Part shown: positions 1 through 7,695 of the stretch, piece after piece
How the letters are laid out: each line of letters starts with the position of its first letter
How positions within the stretch are numbered: the first letter of the stretch is position 1
Assembly: GCF_028553745.1 (NCBI RefSeq)
Contig: NZ_CP067129.1
Span: forward strand, 850,501 to 914,500
Direction: 5' to 3'
Source of the DNA: Paracoccus seriniphilus
Lineage (GTDB): Bacteria; Pseudomonadota; Alphaproteobacteria; Rhodobacterales; Rhodobacteraceae
Length of the DNA: 64,000 nt
Program-made: the position numbers and the translations under genes
Notes under the pieces: generated by a model
What the model was told of the DNA's origin: nothing
Database searches by the model: none
Seen by the model: the letters and a program-made list of their open reading frames with translations, nothing else

Positions 1-490
1 GGTCGGGATCATGGTCAAACAGCGTGATTGCTCCCATCTGGTTGGGGGCCAGTGAATCAAGGCGGAAGAGGGCATTTCGCGACAGTTCGGCCAGTGTCGC
101 GTCGCTGGAGGCCGAGGGGTGGATCATGACGCCGCTGAAAACAGGCGTGATCGTCTGGCCGGAAATCGTCGCGGGACGCTGCGCGTCCTTGTGAAGCCGT
201 TGCGCGATTCGCATGGCCTCGGCCTCGGACCGGTCTTTCAGGATCACGGAAAACAGCCCGGGGGCGGCGATTCGGACAGGGTCTTCACTTCTGATCGCCC
301 GGCTGAGGCGCATGGACAGATTGACCAGCAAATGCCCGAAACCGGCGCCGCCAAGATGGCGCTGCAGGCTGTCGCAGTTTTCCAGGCGCAGCATCAGCAG
401 ATCGTGCTTTGCCCGGGGCTGCGATTGCGGCAGGCGCTTCAGCATCCCCTTGATCAGCGCATGTCCGCAGCGACTGAATCCTGTCCACAT
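1..490 (-). CDS. degenerate GGDEF-domain protein, N-terminal part (runs off window)
   Basis: The first 163 codons of a minus-strand gene are present; the rest lies beyond base 1. The start ATG (488-490) is preceded by a GGAAAGGG ribosome-binding site. Residues about 28-150 read as a nucleotidyl-cyclase fold (LLMLRLENCDSL, then a long helix), but the place where the GG[DE]EF signature should sit reads APGLFSVIL (about residues 76-84). The domain is therefore probably inactive as a diguanylate cyclase. Such degenerate GGDEF domains commonly precede an EAL phosphodiesterase domain, which would be outside the window; that part is inference. No membrane segment or signal peptide is seen at the N-terminus. 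It lies 59 bp downstream of ttcA on the same strand and may be read through from it. Confidence 0.6.
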   Translation of the reverse strand, partial: MWTGFSRCGHALIKGMLKRLPQSQPRAKHDLLMLRLENCDSLQRHLGGAGFGHLLVNLSMRLSRAIRSEDPVRIAAPGLFSVILKDRSEAEAMRIAQRLHKDAQRPATISGQTITPVFSGVMIHPSASSDATLAELSRNALFRLDSLAPNQMGAITLFDHDPD

Positions 491-496
491 CACGAT

Positions 497-521
497 CCCT
501 TTCCGCAACAATCGGAAAGGG
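497..521 (-). promoter_or_regulatory. inverted repeat covering the ribosome-binding site of the GGDEF gene
   Basis: A perfect 9-bp inverted repeat (CCCTTTCCG, 7-base loop, CGGAAAGGG) lies between ttcA and the downstream GGDEF gene. Read on the minus strand, its 3' arm contains the GGAAAGGG Shine-Dalgarno of that gene, so the stem would hide the ribosome-binding site. It has no T-run, so a simple intrinsic terminator is less likely. Confidence 0.5.
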
Positions 522-549
522 TTTATAGGCGAGAATGCTTGTTGTTCCG

Positions 550-1422
550 TTAAAGTTCCGGGATTGGCGGCTGGTCTTTTGCTTCACCCCCGTCCGAGGG
601 GAACAGATTGGCGAAATCGAAAAGCTTGGGGTCCAGCATATGCGAGGGCCGGATATTCATCAGCGCGCGGAACATGACCTGTCGGCGACCGGGGCTGCGT
701 TTTTCCCATTCATCCAGGATGCGCTTCACCTGCACGCGCTGCAGGCCTTCCTGACTGCCGCAGAGGTCGCAGGGAATGATCGGGTAATTCATGGCGCGGG
801 CGAAACGGTCGCAATCTTCCTCGGCCACATAGGCCAGAGGGCGCAACACGGTCAGATCACCCTGTTCGTTCAGCAGTTTCGGCGGCATGGTTGCCAGCCT
901 GCCGCCATGAAACAGATTCATGAAAAAAGTTTCCAGAATGTCGTCGCGGTGATGGCCCAGCACCACGGCCGAGCAGCCTTCCTCGCGGGCGATACGGTAC
1001 AGATTTCCCCGCCGCAGGCGCGAACACAGCGCGCAGTAGGTGCGCCCTTCGGGAACCTTGTCGGTGACGATGGAATAGGTGTCCTGATATTCGATCCGGT
1101 GCTCGACCTGACGCTCGGTCAGGAATTTCGGCAGAACGGTGGCGGGAAAACCCGGCTGACCCTGATCCAGATTGCAGGCCAGCAGATCGACGGGCAGCAA
1201 GCCGCGCCATTTCAGCTCGTGCAGGACTGCCAGCAGAGTATAGCTGTCCTTGCCACCCGACAGGCAGACCAGCCAGCGATCGCCGGGGCGGACCATGCCG
1301 TAATCCTCGATGGCGGCACGGGTTTCACGGACCAAGCGCTTGCGCAACTTGCGAAATTCGGTCGAAGAGGGGGCGCCGGCAAACAGCGGGTGGATGTCGG
1401 TTTCGTCAGATTTATCCAGCAT
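550..1422 (-). CDS. ttcA: tRNA 2-thiocytidine biosynthesis protein TtcA
   Basis: TtcA makes 2-thiocytidine at position 32 of certain tRNAs, using ATP activation and an Fe-S cluster. The 290-residue product has the PP-loop ATP-binding motif SGGKDS at about residues 55-60, a CxxC pair at about 130/133 (YCALCSR) and a second at about 218/221 (CDLCGS), the usual cluster-ligand pattern of the family. An in-frame ATG 63 bases further upstream exists, but the start at 1420-1422 is preferred: it follows an AAAGG ribosome-binding site and leaves only an 11-bp overlap with yidD. It is the last gene of the rpmH-rnpA-yidD-ttcA block. Identification is secure. Confidence 0.93.
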   Translation of the reverse strand: MLDKSDETDIHPLFAGAPSSTEFRKLRKRLVRETRAAIEDYGMVRPGDRWLVCLSGGKDSYTLLAVLHELKWRGLLPVDLLACNLDQGQPGFPATVLPKFLTERQVEHRIEYQDTYSIVTDKVPEGRTYCALCSRLRRGNLYRIAREEGCSAVVLGHHRDDILETFFMNLFHGGRLATMPPKLLNEQGDLTVLRPLAYVAEEDCDRFARAMNYPIIPCDLCGSQEGLQRVQVKRILDEWEKRSPGRRQVMFRALMNIRPSHMLDPKLFDFANLFPSDGGEAKDQPPIPEL

Positions 1423-1687
1423 CGTCGCGCCTTTCGGTTGTCTTTGCGCCATCCTCCGTGGATTGGCTGCCGGGGACCGGGTCAAACCCCTGTCCGCCCC
1501 AGGGGTGGCACCGGGCGATTCGCCGCAGGGTCAGCCAGCCGCCCTTGATTCCACCATGTTCCTGCAGCGCTTCAAGTGCATAGGCCGAACAGGTCGGCTG
1601 AAACCGGCATCCATGTCCCACCCATGGCGATGCAATCAGGCGATAGGCCCGCACCGGCAAGGACAGCAGGGCCGCCAGCGGTGTCAT
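1412..1687 (-). CDS. yidD: membrane protein insertion efficiency factor YidD
   Basis: YidD is a small cytosolic or membrane-associated protein thought to help YidC-dependent insertion of inner-membrane proteins. The 91-residue product has the conserved family core: [10 protein letters not shown] near the N-terminus, [15 protein letters not shown] in the middle and a [26 protein letters not shown] C-terminal block. The start overlaps the rnpA stop as ATGA (1684-1687), which implies translational coupling; an upstream in-frame ATG at 1726 would extend it wholly into rnpA and is rejected. Position after rpmH and rnpA is the canonical arrangement. Confidence 0.92.
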   Translation of the reverse strand: MTPLAALLSLPVRAYRLIASPWVGHGCRFQPTCSAYALEALQEHGGIKGGWLTLRRIARCHPWGGQGFDPVPGSQSTEDGAKTTERRDDAG

Positions 1688-2034
1688 CTGTGCACTTTGC
1701 GCAATGCGCGCAGCGCATCGTCGCATAACTGTTCAAAATCACGTTGAGCCGTCGCCCCGGGGCGACCGATCAGGACATAGTCCCATCCAGGGCGCAGATG
1801 CGGGGCCATGCTCAGCCGCGCCACCTCGCGCAGCCGGCGTTTCGCACGGTTGCGAGCAACCGCATTGCCGATCTTCTTTGAGCAGGTATAGCCGATTCGC
1901 GCCGGCGCATCATCGCCGCGCTCGCGCGCCTGCAGCAGAAAGCCGGGCATGCCCTGACGCCGTGCCCGCGCCGCCGCCAGAAAATCGGCGCGCTTGGTCA
2001 GCACGGGGGGCATGGGCTTTCGGGTCATGGTCAT
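1684..2034 (-). CDS. rnpA: ribonuclease P protein component
   Basis: RnpA is the basic protein cofactor of the RNase P ribozyme, which matures tRNA 5' ends. The open frame runs to 2181, but homology begins only around [15 protein letters not shown]; the start chosen (116 residues) is the first ATG just upstream of this core, and a downstream ATG at 2028 is equally possible. The family signature is visible as [23 protein letters not shown]. It lies 106 bp downstream of rpmH and shares ATGA with yidD. Function is secure; the exact start is not. Confidence 0.88.
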   Translation of the reverse strand: MTMTRKPMPPVLTKRADFLAAARARRQGMPGFLLQARERGDDAPARIGYTCSKKIGNAVARNRAKRRLREVARLSMAPHLRPGWDYVLIGRPGATAQRDFEQLCDDALRALRKVHR

Positions 2035-2140
2035 GCGAAATGCCGCCGTGTCTCTGCCCCATGACTGACAGGCAGCATCGGGAAGAGGCAGGGGCGGCAT
2101 GTCCAGAGCCTTGTTCGGCAGGGTGACCTGCCGGACAGGA

Positions 2141-2275
2141 TCAGGCCGAAAGGTTCTTGCGGCCTTTGGCGCGGCGGGCATTCAGCACGCGACGGCCGCC
2201 TTTGGTGGCCATGCGAGCGCGAAAACCGTGGCGGCGCGCACGAACGAGGTTCGAAGGTTGAAAAGTGCGCTTCAT
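2141..2275 (-). CDS. rpmH: 50S ribosomal protein L34
   Basis: The 44-residue, very basic product is typical L34 from first to last residue: it begins [12 protein letters not shown], continues with [13 protein letters not shown] and ends in an RRAKGRK-type tail. A GGAG ribosome-binding site precedes the ATG at 2273-2275, and a good promoter lies about 100 bp further upstream. It heads the rpmH-rnpA-yidD-ttcA block. Confidence 0.97.
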   Translation of the reverse strand: MKRTFQPSNLVRARRHGFRARMATKGGRRVLNARRAKGRKNLSA

Positions 2276-2373
2276 GGTCGATTCTCCGGGTCGGGTCTTG
2301 CGGGTGGCGTCAGGCAGGGGCAAGACAACATGTCACAGCCCTGCGCGTAAGGCGCCGGTTGTTCGAAGTCCGC

Positions 2374-2402
2374 TGGATAGTGCAGACTGGGGGTGGCGTC
2401 AA
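2374..2402 (-). promoter_or_regulatory. probable sigma-70 promoter of rpmH
   Basis: On the minus strand a TTGACG -35 box (2397-2402) is separated by exactly 17 bp from TATCCA (2374-2379). It points at rpmH, whose start is 98 bp downstream of the -10 box. The remainder of the 251-bp gap 2276-2526 also must hold the promoter of the divergent sensor kinase, for which no clear boxes were seen. Confidence 0.6.
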
Positions 2403-2526
2403 CCATCAAGACCTGCCTTTATATCGGTAAGTTTTGATGGCAGGCACGGAACCCCGGCGCGATCACTTTCGTTTGAACTGTTGTTGCCGCCTTGACCGGC
2501 AATGCCAAGACCATGATCCGGACAAG

Positions 2527-3933
2527 ATGCGACTGAATACTATTTCCGGCCGATTCGCTGCGTTGACGATCATTTTCGTCGTGATGGCCGAATTGCTCAT
2601 TTTACTCCCTGCACTGGCCGGCTTTCGGCTGGACTATCTGGAATCGCGCCTGGAGCGCGCGCAGATCGCCAGCCTTGCCTTGCTGGCGACTGACGAATCG
2701 CTGGCCAGCGATCTGGAATCCGAGCTGTTGCAGAATGCCGGTGTCTTCAACGTCGTGCTGCGTCGCGATGATGTCCGGCAACTGGTCCTGTCCTCGACGA
2801 TTCCCGGCCCGGTCACGGCGACCTATGATCTGCGCGATGAGGATGTGCCGCAAACGGTTGATGATGCGCTTGGCACCTTGCTCAACCGCGAGAACGAGGT
2901 CGTGCGGGTGATTGGCTCGCCGGTCAATCAGGCCGGGCAACTGATCGAGATCACCATGCCGACCGCGCCATTGCGCACGGCCATGCTTGATTACGGGTTC
3001 CGGCTGTTGCTGGTCTCGGCGGCGTTTTCGATTCTGACCGGGGTCCTGCTGAACCTGGCGGCGCAGCGTCTGATCCTGGTGCCGATCCGGCGCGTGATCG
3101 CACATATGAAAGCCTATGCCGAGGCTCCCGAGGATCCGCGTCACATCATCCGTCCCAATGCGCGCCTGGCCGAGTTGAACGACGCCGAAACTGCGCTTGA
3201 GGCCATGCAGAAGACGGTGACTTCCTCGCTGAAGCAGAAAGAGCGGATGGCGCAGCTGGGCGAAGCCGTTGCCAAGATCAGCCATGACCTGCGCAATATC
3301 CTGACCACCGCGCAGATCTTTGCCGACCGGCTGGAGGAAAGCGCCGACCCCAAGGTGACGCGTGCCGCGCCCAAGCTGCTGAATTCGATCACCCGCGCCG
3401 TGACGCTATGTGAAACCACTCTGGCCTTCGGCAAGGCCGAAGAACCCGCCCCGACGCTGTCCCGGTTCAATCTGGCGCAACTGGTTGCCGAACTGGTCGA
3501 GGCCGAGACGCTGGCCGCCGATGCGGCGGGGCAGGTCGAATTCCTGTCCGATATTCCGCCAAGCCTGATGATCCGCGCGGATCGCGATCAACTTTATCGC
3601 GTCCTGTCGAATCTGGCCCGAAACGCACGGCAGGCGATCGAGGGTACGGGAGAGAACGGCACGGTCGAGATCGGCGCGGGCGAAACGGATGAGGAATGGT
3701 GGATACGCGTCGGAGATACCGGGCCAGGCTTGCCCGACAAGGCGCGCGAGTTCCTGTTCAAGCCCTTCTCGGGCAGCGCGCGCAAGGGCGGGACCGGTCT
3801 TGGCCTGACGATCGCCGCCGATCTGATCCGCGGCCATGGCGGGCGGGTCGATCTGGTCCGCAGCGATGAGCAGGGCAGTGAATTCATGATTCATCTGCCG
3901 CGCGCCGTGGGAGAAGGCGGTGAACCGCTCTGA
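2527..3933 (+). CDS. membrane-bound sensor histidine kinase
   Basis: A 468-residue two-component sensor kinase. A first membrane helix spans about residues 10-33 and a second about 160-183, enclosing a periplasmic sensor loop; a linker follows, then the dimerisation/phosphoacceptor helix with KISHDLRN (His253) and a HATPase domain with LSNLARNARQA (N box), GDTGPGLP (G1) and GGTGLGLTIA (G2). The phosphoacceptor has HDLRN rather than the usual HELRTPL/HDLRTPL. The start at 2527 places the first helix at the N-terminus; an in-frame ATG at 2434 would add 31 residues with no helix. No response regulator gene is adjacent, so partner and signal are unknown. Confidence 0.85.
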   Translation: MRLNTISGRFAALTIIFVVMAELLILLPALAGFRLDYLESRLERAQIASLALLATDESLASDLESELLQNAGVFNVVLRRDDVRQLVLSSTIPGPVTATYDLRDEDVPQTVDDALGTLLNRENEVVRVIGSPVNQAGQLIEITMPTAPLRTAMLDYGFRLLLVSAAFSILTGVLLNLAAQRLILVPIRRVIAHMKAYAEAPEDPRHIIRPNARLAELNDAETALEAMQKTVTSSLKQKERMAQLGEAVAKISHDLRNILTTAQIFADRLEESADPKVTRAAPKLLNSITRAVTLCETTLAFGKAEEPAPTLSRFNLAQLVAELVEAETLAADAAGQVEFLSDIPPSLMIRADRDQLYRVLSNLARNARQAIEGTGENGTVEIGAGETDEEWWIRVGDTGPGLPDKAREFLFKPFSGSARKGGTGLGLTIAADLIRGHGGRVDLVRSDEQGSEFMIHLPRAVGEGGEPL

Positions 3934-4062
3934 GAAAGGTGATCGACGCGATATCGCATGGCATGTCGGGGGCGTCGACCGACCTTGCGTCAATGCGCTT
4001 TGGACGGCGAGGCTTCCAGCCCAGGTTCATCCAAAGGGCTGTTCTGGGACAAAGGCTTCGGA

Positions 4063-4349
4063 TCAGTCGGAGGTGCGGATGCGGGCAGGGGGCCGTTCAG
4101 TGGCCATGACCCGCAGGACAATCGCTGCCACGGCATCGGCGGTCTGATCGATGCCGCTGCTGTGGCGAATTTGCGCGCCGAAGACCTGTCTTCCATATGT
4201 GCGAGATGGACATGGACCGTTCCGTCCGAAGCCTTGGCCCGCCTGACGATGCTTGCCACATTTGCCGAGGAGATATCCTCTACGCCCGCTTCGGCGACAA
4301 TGGCTTGCCGAAGCTTTTTCCTGGTCTCTTCCTTGCCGAATCTCGGCAT
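4063..4349 (-). pseudogene. small conserved gene interrupted by a frameshift
   Basis: Two overlapping minus-strand frames join into one plausible protein of about 95 residues. The first frame starts at 4349 (MPRFGKEETRKKLRQAIV) and stays protein-like up to HLAHMEDR. The second supplies VFGAQIRHSSGIDQTADAV and ends RPPARIRTSD at 4063. The switch falls at about 4182-4188, at GACAGGTCTTC, and restoring a single base there would give an unbroken reading. Past this point the first frame reads proline-rich and implausible. No function is recognised. It is either a true pseudogene or a sequencing error. Confidence 0.5.
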
Positions 4350-4570
4350 TGTTCAACCCGATGATGAGGTTCAGGTGCGATAATGGATATCCTTCACGAA
4401 TAGGCCGGCCCCGGTTTCCCGGGGTTCAGAATCTGGATGCCGTCCCGAAGGAGGGGAGGTTTCACGTTCTGGATGCAACTGACACAGGCCTTGTCGGCAT
4501 GCTCGACCAACTCGGGTTTCAAGCATCTCAAAGTTTTTTACGATTGCGACATTTTTTTGATGGAAAGCCC

Positions 4571-4599
4571 TTGCACCCCCCGAAACAGATAGGTAGATG
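4571..4599 (+). promoter_or_regulatory. probable promoter of tRNA-Arg
   Basis: TTGCAC (4571-4576), a 17-bp spacer and TAGATG (4594-4599) stand 13 bp before the mature 5' end of the tRNA at 4613, the right distance for transcription to start just ahead of the tRNA. Nothing else was recognised in 4350-4570. Confidence 0.5.
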
Positions 4600-4612
4600 A
4601 TCGCCTCAAGAC

Positions 4613-4689
4613 GGACCCGTAGCTCAGCTGGATAGAGCACCAGACTACGAATCTGGGGGTCGGGCGTTCGAATCGCTCCGGGTCCGCCA
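4613..4689 (+). tRNA. tRNA-Arg (anticodon ACG)
   Basis: 77 bases fold as a complete cloverleaf: acceptor GGACCCG with CGGGTCC, D-arm GCTC/GAGC, anticodon stem CCAGA/TCTGG around loop CTACGAA (anticodon ACG), T-loop TTCGAAT, and an encoded CCA end. The first base of the anticodon would be deaminated to inosine, as in other bacterial tRNA-Arg(ACG). Its 3' end is followed within 15 bp by insertion-sequence debris. Confidence 0.96.
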
Positions 4690-4697
4690 TTTTTCAT

Positions 4698-5231
4698 TCA
4701 TCTGTCAGATGTGACTGATTTCATATCAGATTCCTGACCAAATTGGCCTTGATTGCGCTGATTCGCCCGCATCCGTGAACTGAGGTATGTCAGGGAGAAT
4801 GCGAGGTTCATTGGGCGCCGCATGTCGTCCGGCTGTCCGAGCACCATCGAGATCAGCCAGACCTTGCGGACAACACCGGGATCATCACTGAACTCCACGG
4901 TGAATTCGGCAAAATCGACCTGGGTCTGTTTGCCCGGCAGGGTTTCAAACCGCCGCTCAAATTGAGTTTGTTTGGCCGGGCGGACTTTGCGCAGCTGCCG
5001 TGCGCCGCTCAGATCCGGGAAAGCCTGAACACGCTCCTGCAGGTAACGCTCACAAGGTTCGATGATGCGGTCCCGTGGTGTCCGTGCGCCATAGACCGGC
5101 GCTTCGAGGCCGCGTTCCAAATGCCTGCACACGGTCTTGCAGACACAGCCAACTTTCCGCGCGATCGCGGAAATGCTGAGACCCTGTTTCTTCAGATCAT
5201 GGATCAAAACGATCTCCCTCAGTCCCTTCAC
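4698..5231 (-). pseudogene. IS21-family istA relic with internal deletions
   Basis: The first 80 or so residues match the start of an IS21-type IstA transposase (MKGLREIVLIHDLKKQGLS, helix-turn-helix ISAIARKVGC). A short in-frame deletion follows, then the conserved block RRFETLPGKQTQVDFAEF and VVRKVWLISMVLG. Directly after this the sequence jumps to unrelated residues (QPDDMRRPMNLAF onward), so most of the catalytic core, all of istB and the right-hand part are gone. The tail, next to repeated TCAGAT/TGACTGA-type motifs at 4703-4740, may be the remaining terminal region of the element. It cannot encode an active transposase. Confidence 0.75.
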
Positions 5232-5278
5232 CCGCCTGCCCCCTGTCAGCCTCTATTGGAAGCATCAGGCCTGTGTTG

Positions 5279-5541
5279 CTACCGCGCACAGGCGGGCTGC
5301 GGCCCGGAACGGTTTTTCGACACCTCCCTCTCCTCCCGAAGAATGCGGTTTTCTTTGCGTTGGCGTTCGTTCTCGCGCCGAAGCTCAGAATCCCGGGGCG
5401 CGGGAGAAGGATCGTCCGAGAACTGACCTATCCATTTACACAAGGTCGAAAGGCCGACCCCCAGATCCGACGCGTCAGCCCGTTGCTTGTCGCGATCCGA
5501 ACCGCTTCGCGTTTGAAATCGTCACTGTGTTTGGGGACCAT
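5279..5541 (-). pseudogene. IS3-family orfA relic (frameshifted)
   Basis: From ATG 5539-5541 the frame reads MVPKHSDDFKREAVRIA and TSNGLTRR, the typical start of an IS3-group OrfA. It then loses frame; the continuation SDLGVGLSTLCKW plus a leucine-zipper-like RRENERQRKENRILREERE lies in another frame and ends at 5279. The break is explained by a small deletion within a repeated GCGTCGG. No OrfB integrase core follows. A 7-bp palindrome (GCGAGCA-T-TGCTCGC, 5559-5573) sits just upstream of the start. Confidence 0.7.
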
Positions 5542-5618
5542 GTCCGGTCTCCTCTATGGCGAGCATTGCTCGCAGAAAACCGGAACAAAAGTGAAGCAGG
5601 TCCAGTTTTCGTCAAGCG

Positions 5619-5999
5619 TCACGCCCAAGCGCTGCGCCATTTCGTGAAAAGGTTCCACGACGGGGGGTCGATCGCCGAGCGCGAGCGCCCGGCGCAGGCC
5701 CGCAGAGATTCGTGTGCGGCGATCTGGAAACGCGCCATTTCGGTCAGCAATGCAACGTGCTCGGGCTTCAGATGATCCACAGGTCTCTCCGTCGTCAGCG
5801 CGAAGGCTGCGTCGGTGAGCGCCGTCAGGCGCGCGACGAGGATCTTCGCTTCGGAGAGGACTTCGGTTCGCAGGGAAAGACAGAGGGCAGAACTTTGACC
5901 AGGGTTCGATATCTCGAGCCATGCCGTCGGCAGACGCCGTCGGAAGAAATACCCGGAGGGGCGTTTTTCGAGGTAGGGGGTATGTGCGACTCCGGCCAT
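5619..5999 (-). pseudogene. truncated tyrosine-recombinase gene (N-terminus only)
   Basis: The N-terminal 100 or so residues of a site-specific recombinase, starting at ATG 5997-5999: MAGVAHTPYLEKRPSGYFF, RRRLPTAWLEIS, LCLSLRTEVLSEAKILVAR, the phage-integrase DUF6538-like N-terminal domain. It matches the N-terminal coding sequence of the right-hand integrase but keeps an intact reading frame where that copy is broken. An internal deletion of about 69 bp shifts the frame after AHESLRACAG, and the sequence ends in IS debris at about 5605; the whole catalytic domain is missing. It marks a second, mostly lost element inserted at the same kind of site. Confidence 0.8.
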
Positions 6000-6059
6000 G
6001 GGGCTGCCTCCGAAAACGGGTTCCAGGGCATCTTGGAGTCGGGATCCGTGTACCGGTTC

Positions 6060-6095
6060 GTGCACGCGTTTGTGCACCAATTTGTGCACGTGCAC
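6060..6095. promoter_or_regulatory. four GTGCAC repeats, three spaced 12 bp apart
   Basis: GTGCAC occurs at 6060-6065, 6072-6077, 6084-6089 and 6090-6095, about 60 bp from the attachment core and upstream of the integrase start. The hexamer is itself palindromic. Position and phasing suggest binding sites for the recombinase or an excision factor. The right-hand copy of this leader (near 17822) retains only one full GTGCAC followed by GTGCAT. Confidence 0.4.
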
Positions 6096-6152
6096 GCGTG
6101 GCTCCGACTCTTGTCGGGGCTCAACCAATGAAATCAACCAGTTAGGTGATTT

Positions 6153-6169
6153 TGGCTCCGGCGGTAGGG
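6153..6169. repeat. distal attachment-site core (att)
   Basis: Seventeen bases identical to the last 17 bases of tRNA-Asn (complement of 17890-17906). The flanks also agree on the left side, because the leader of the second element abuts it, and diverge immediately to the right (GGCTCTCC versus ATCGAACC). That break defines the inner end of the McrBC-bearing element. Confidence 0.85.
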
Positions 6170-6384
6170 GGCTCTCCGCGCAGCCAAGTCCTCTTGATTT
6201 CAAAGGATTTTCCGACACTACCGTGCACCGGTTTCAGACGGACTCCAAGATGTGCCCGGAAGCTTGGCGTACTGCGGGCATCAATTCAAGCACCAAAAGT
6301 CAATCCTTACATGCCCGATATTGAACAGACCCGACGTCCGCGTCACGTCGCGGCTCGACGGGCTGGGCAAGCTAACTTGCGGTA

Positions 6385-7695
6385 TCAAATGACCGCAGCA
6401 TTCCTTGGTGACAGCGACCTCGACACGAGCGATGCCAAAGCGCCGGCAACGGATGAGTGGCTGGCCGAAACGTCGACAGTCGAGACGATGAGACGGTCCG
6501 CTCCGTTAGGCGACACGATGTCATATGACCTGCAGAGTGGGTCCGCTGACAACTCGTGATGGTGGGGGTAAAGCAGCATGACCCTGTCGCATTCGTAGAT
6601 CCGGGAATAGGCCATGAGTTGATACACGTCAGCTTGGCTCACCCCCTGTTTCGGGTCGTCGATCCTGGGCGTTATGCGCTTCCATTTCGTGTCCACGACC
6701 ATCGCAATCCCGTTTGCGTCCCGGATCAGGATGTCTGGGCGCGTTCGGAAGCGACCGGTTCCATCCTCGTACAGACAGTCCCGGTGGCCGCCTTGGGTGG
6801 TCACCCGAAATGCCGTACCTGCCAGGGCGCGCTGCAGTAGCCGCGCGACATATGCCTCGAAGAGTGTGCTCATCTCGAATAGCAAGGCTTGCCCGTCGGT
6901 AGAGCCGACACTCGTCGTCTGGTATCGTTCTCCGAGGAGTAGCCGGGCGAGTGAAAGGAGCTCGTGCCAACGCTGATTGGTGCGGTCAAGGATGATCAAA
7001 TCCCACCGGAGAGCGGCGGGCGGTACGGCGGCGATGTCGGAATAGGCGAAAGACAACTCCCGCAGGCTGCGTTGATTGTCGGCGGCCGTCGCCAGACAGG
7101 CGATCCGGGAGATGGTGGCCTTCATTATCTGATTGAGGGCGATGTTGGGAGAGAGCTCGTCATATCGGCAGGCGAGCGTCTGGGGTTGCGCTGCCAGCGT
7201 GGAGAATTGCCGCGTCACGTCGAGCCGACCGCGCAAGGCCGGAAGGTCGTCTTCATGCGCGATGTAGCGCCGCGGAATCCCCTGTCGTACGGCCTCGATC
7301 ATCTTGCGGCAGAACAGGCGGATCAGGATCTCGAGAAGTGTGTCCCGCTGCCAGCCAAGGTTGGCGGAGTTCCGGGCATCGATGCGGATGTCCCGTGCAA
7401 CCGCGAGCATGTGGACGAGACGGCGACGGAGGGCTTCGTCAGTCGCATTAGCTTCGCCGATAGCCTCGATCTTGGGTAGAATCTCAAGCTGGCAACCGGG
7501 AGACGCGATTACGCCGACAACACCGCGCGCGCGAAGATGCTTTCGGCGATACTCCAGCACGCCCTCTCCACCGCGTCCGGCGAAGGGAGAACGGCCGGCG
7601 ACCTCGATGAGCCGCGCGGCGTGAGCTTCAGGTATGCTCGCCGCATCTTCGCCATATGCAATCGTTTCCCACTCTCGAAGGCTTCGCTGTATCAT
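6385..7695 (-). CDS. mcrC: McrC-type restriction nuclease subunit
   Basis: A 436-residue partner of the AAA+ McrB-like protein. McrC supplies the nuclease and stimulates McrB GTPase in modification-dependent (type IV) restriction. The N-terminal half matches the 5-methylcytosine restriction McrC family (LEILPKIEAIG, LLEILIRLFC, the basic RRRYIAHEDDLPALRGRLD-type block at about 142-158). The C-terminal half has a PD-(D/E)xK nuclease motif with RPDILI (Asp321) and VVDTKWK (Asp335, Lys337). The ATG overlaps the mcrB stop as ATGA (7692-7695), so the two are translationally coupled. All motifs are intact, and it is probably functional despite the decay of the surrounding element. Confidence 0.9.
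   Translation of the reverse strand: MIQRSLREWETIAYGEDAASIPEAHAARLIEVAGRSPFAGRGGEGVLEYRRKHLRARGVVGVIASPGCQLEILPKIEAIGEANATDEALRRRLVHMLAVARDIRIDARNSANLGWQRDTLLEILIRLFCRKMIEAVRQGIPRRYIAHEDDLPALRGRLDVTRQFSTLAAQPQTLACRYDELSPNIALNQIMKATISRIACLATAADNQRSLRELSFAYSDIAAVPPAALRWDLIILDRTNQRWHELLSLARLLLGERYQTTSVGSTDGQALLFEMSTLFEAYVARLLQRALAGTAFRVTTQGGHRDCLYEDGTGRFRTRPDILIRDANGIAMVVDTKWKRITPRIDDPKQGVSQADVYQLMAYSRIYECDRVMLLYPHHHELSADPLCRSYDIVSPNGADRLIVSTVDVSASHSSVAGALASLVSRSLSPRNAAVI

Larger units (their letters stand above)
5605..6169. repeat. left copy of integrase-end/attachment direct repeat
   Basis: This segment is a near-copy, in the same orientation, of 17295-17906: it covers the integrase 5' region, the upstream leader and the 17-bp tRNA-Asn end. 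The copies differ by point changes, by about 69 bp missing here (between short GGCGCA repeats near 5695) and by extra GTGCAC repeats here. Homology stops at 5605, where IS debris begins. Confidence 0.9.

Noticed and set aside
4371..4697. Minus-strand frame of 108 codons containing GAIRTPDPQIRSLVLYPAEL
   Set aside because: It is the antisense reading of tRNA-Arg; this protein-like string is a well-known annotation artefact.
6060..6095. GTGCAC repeats as a CRISPR-like array
   Set aside because: Units are only 6 bp with 6-bp or no spacing, far from repeat-spacer architecture; no cas genes anywhere.
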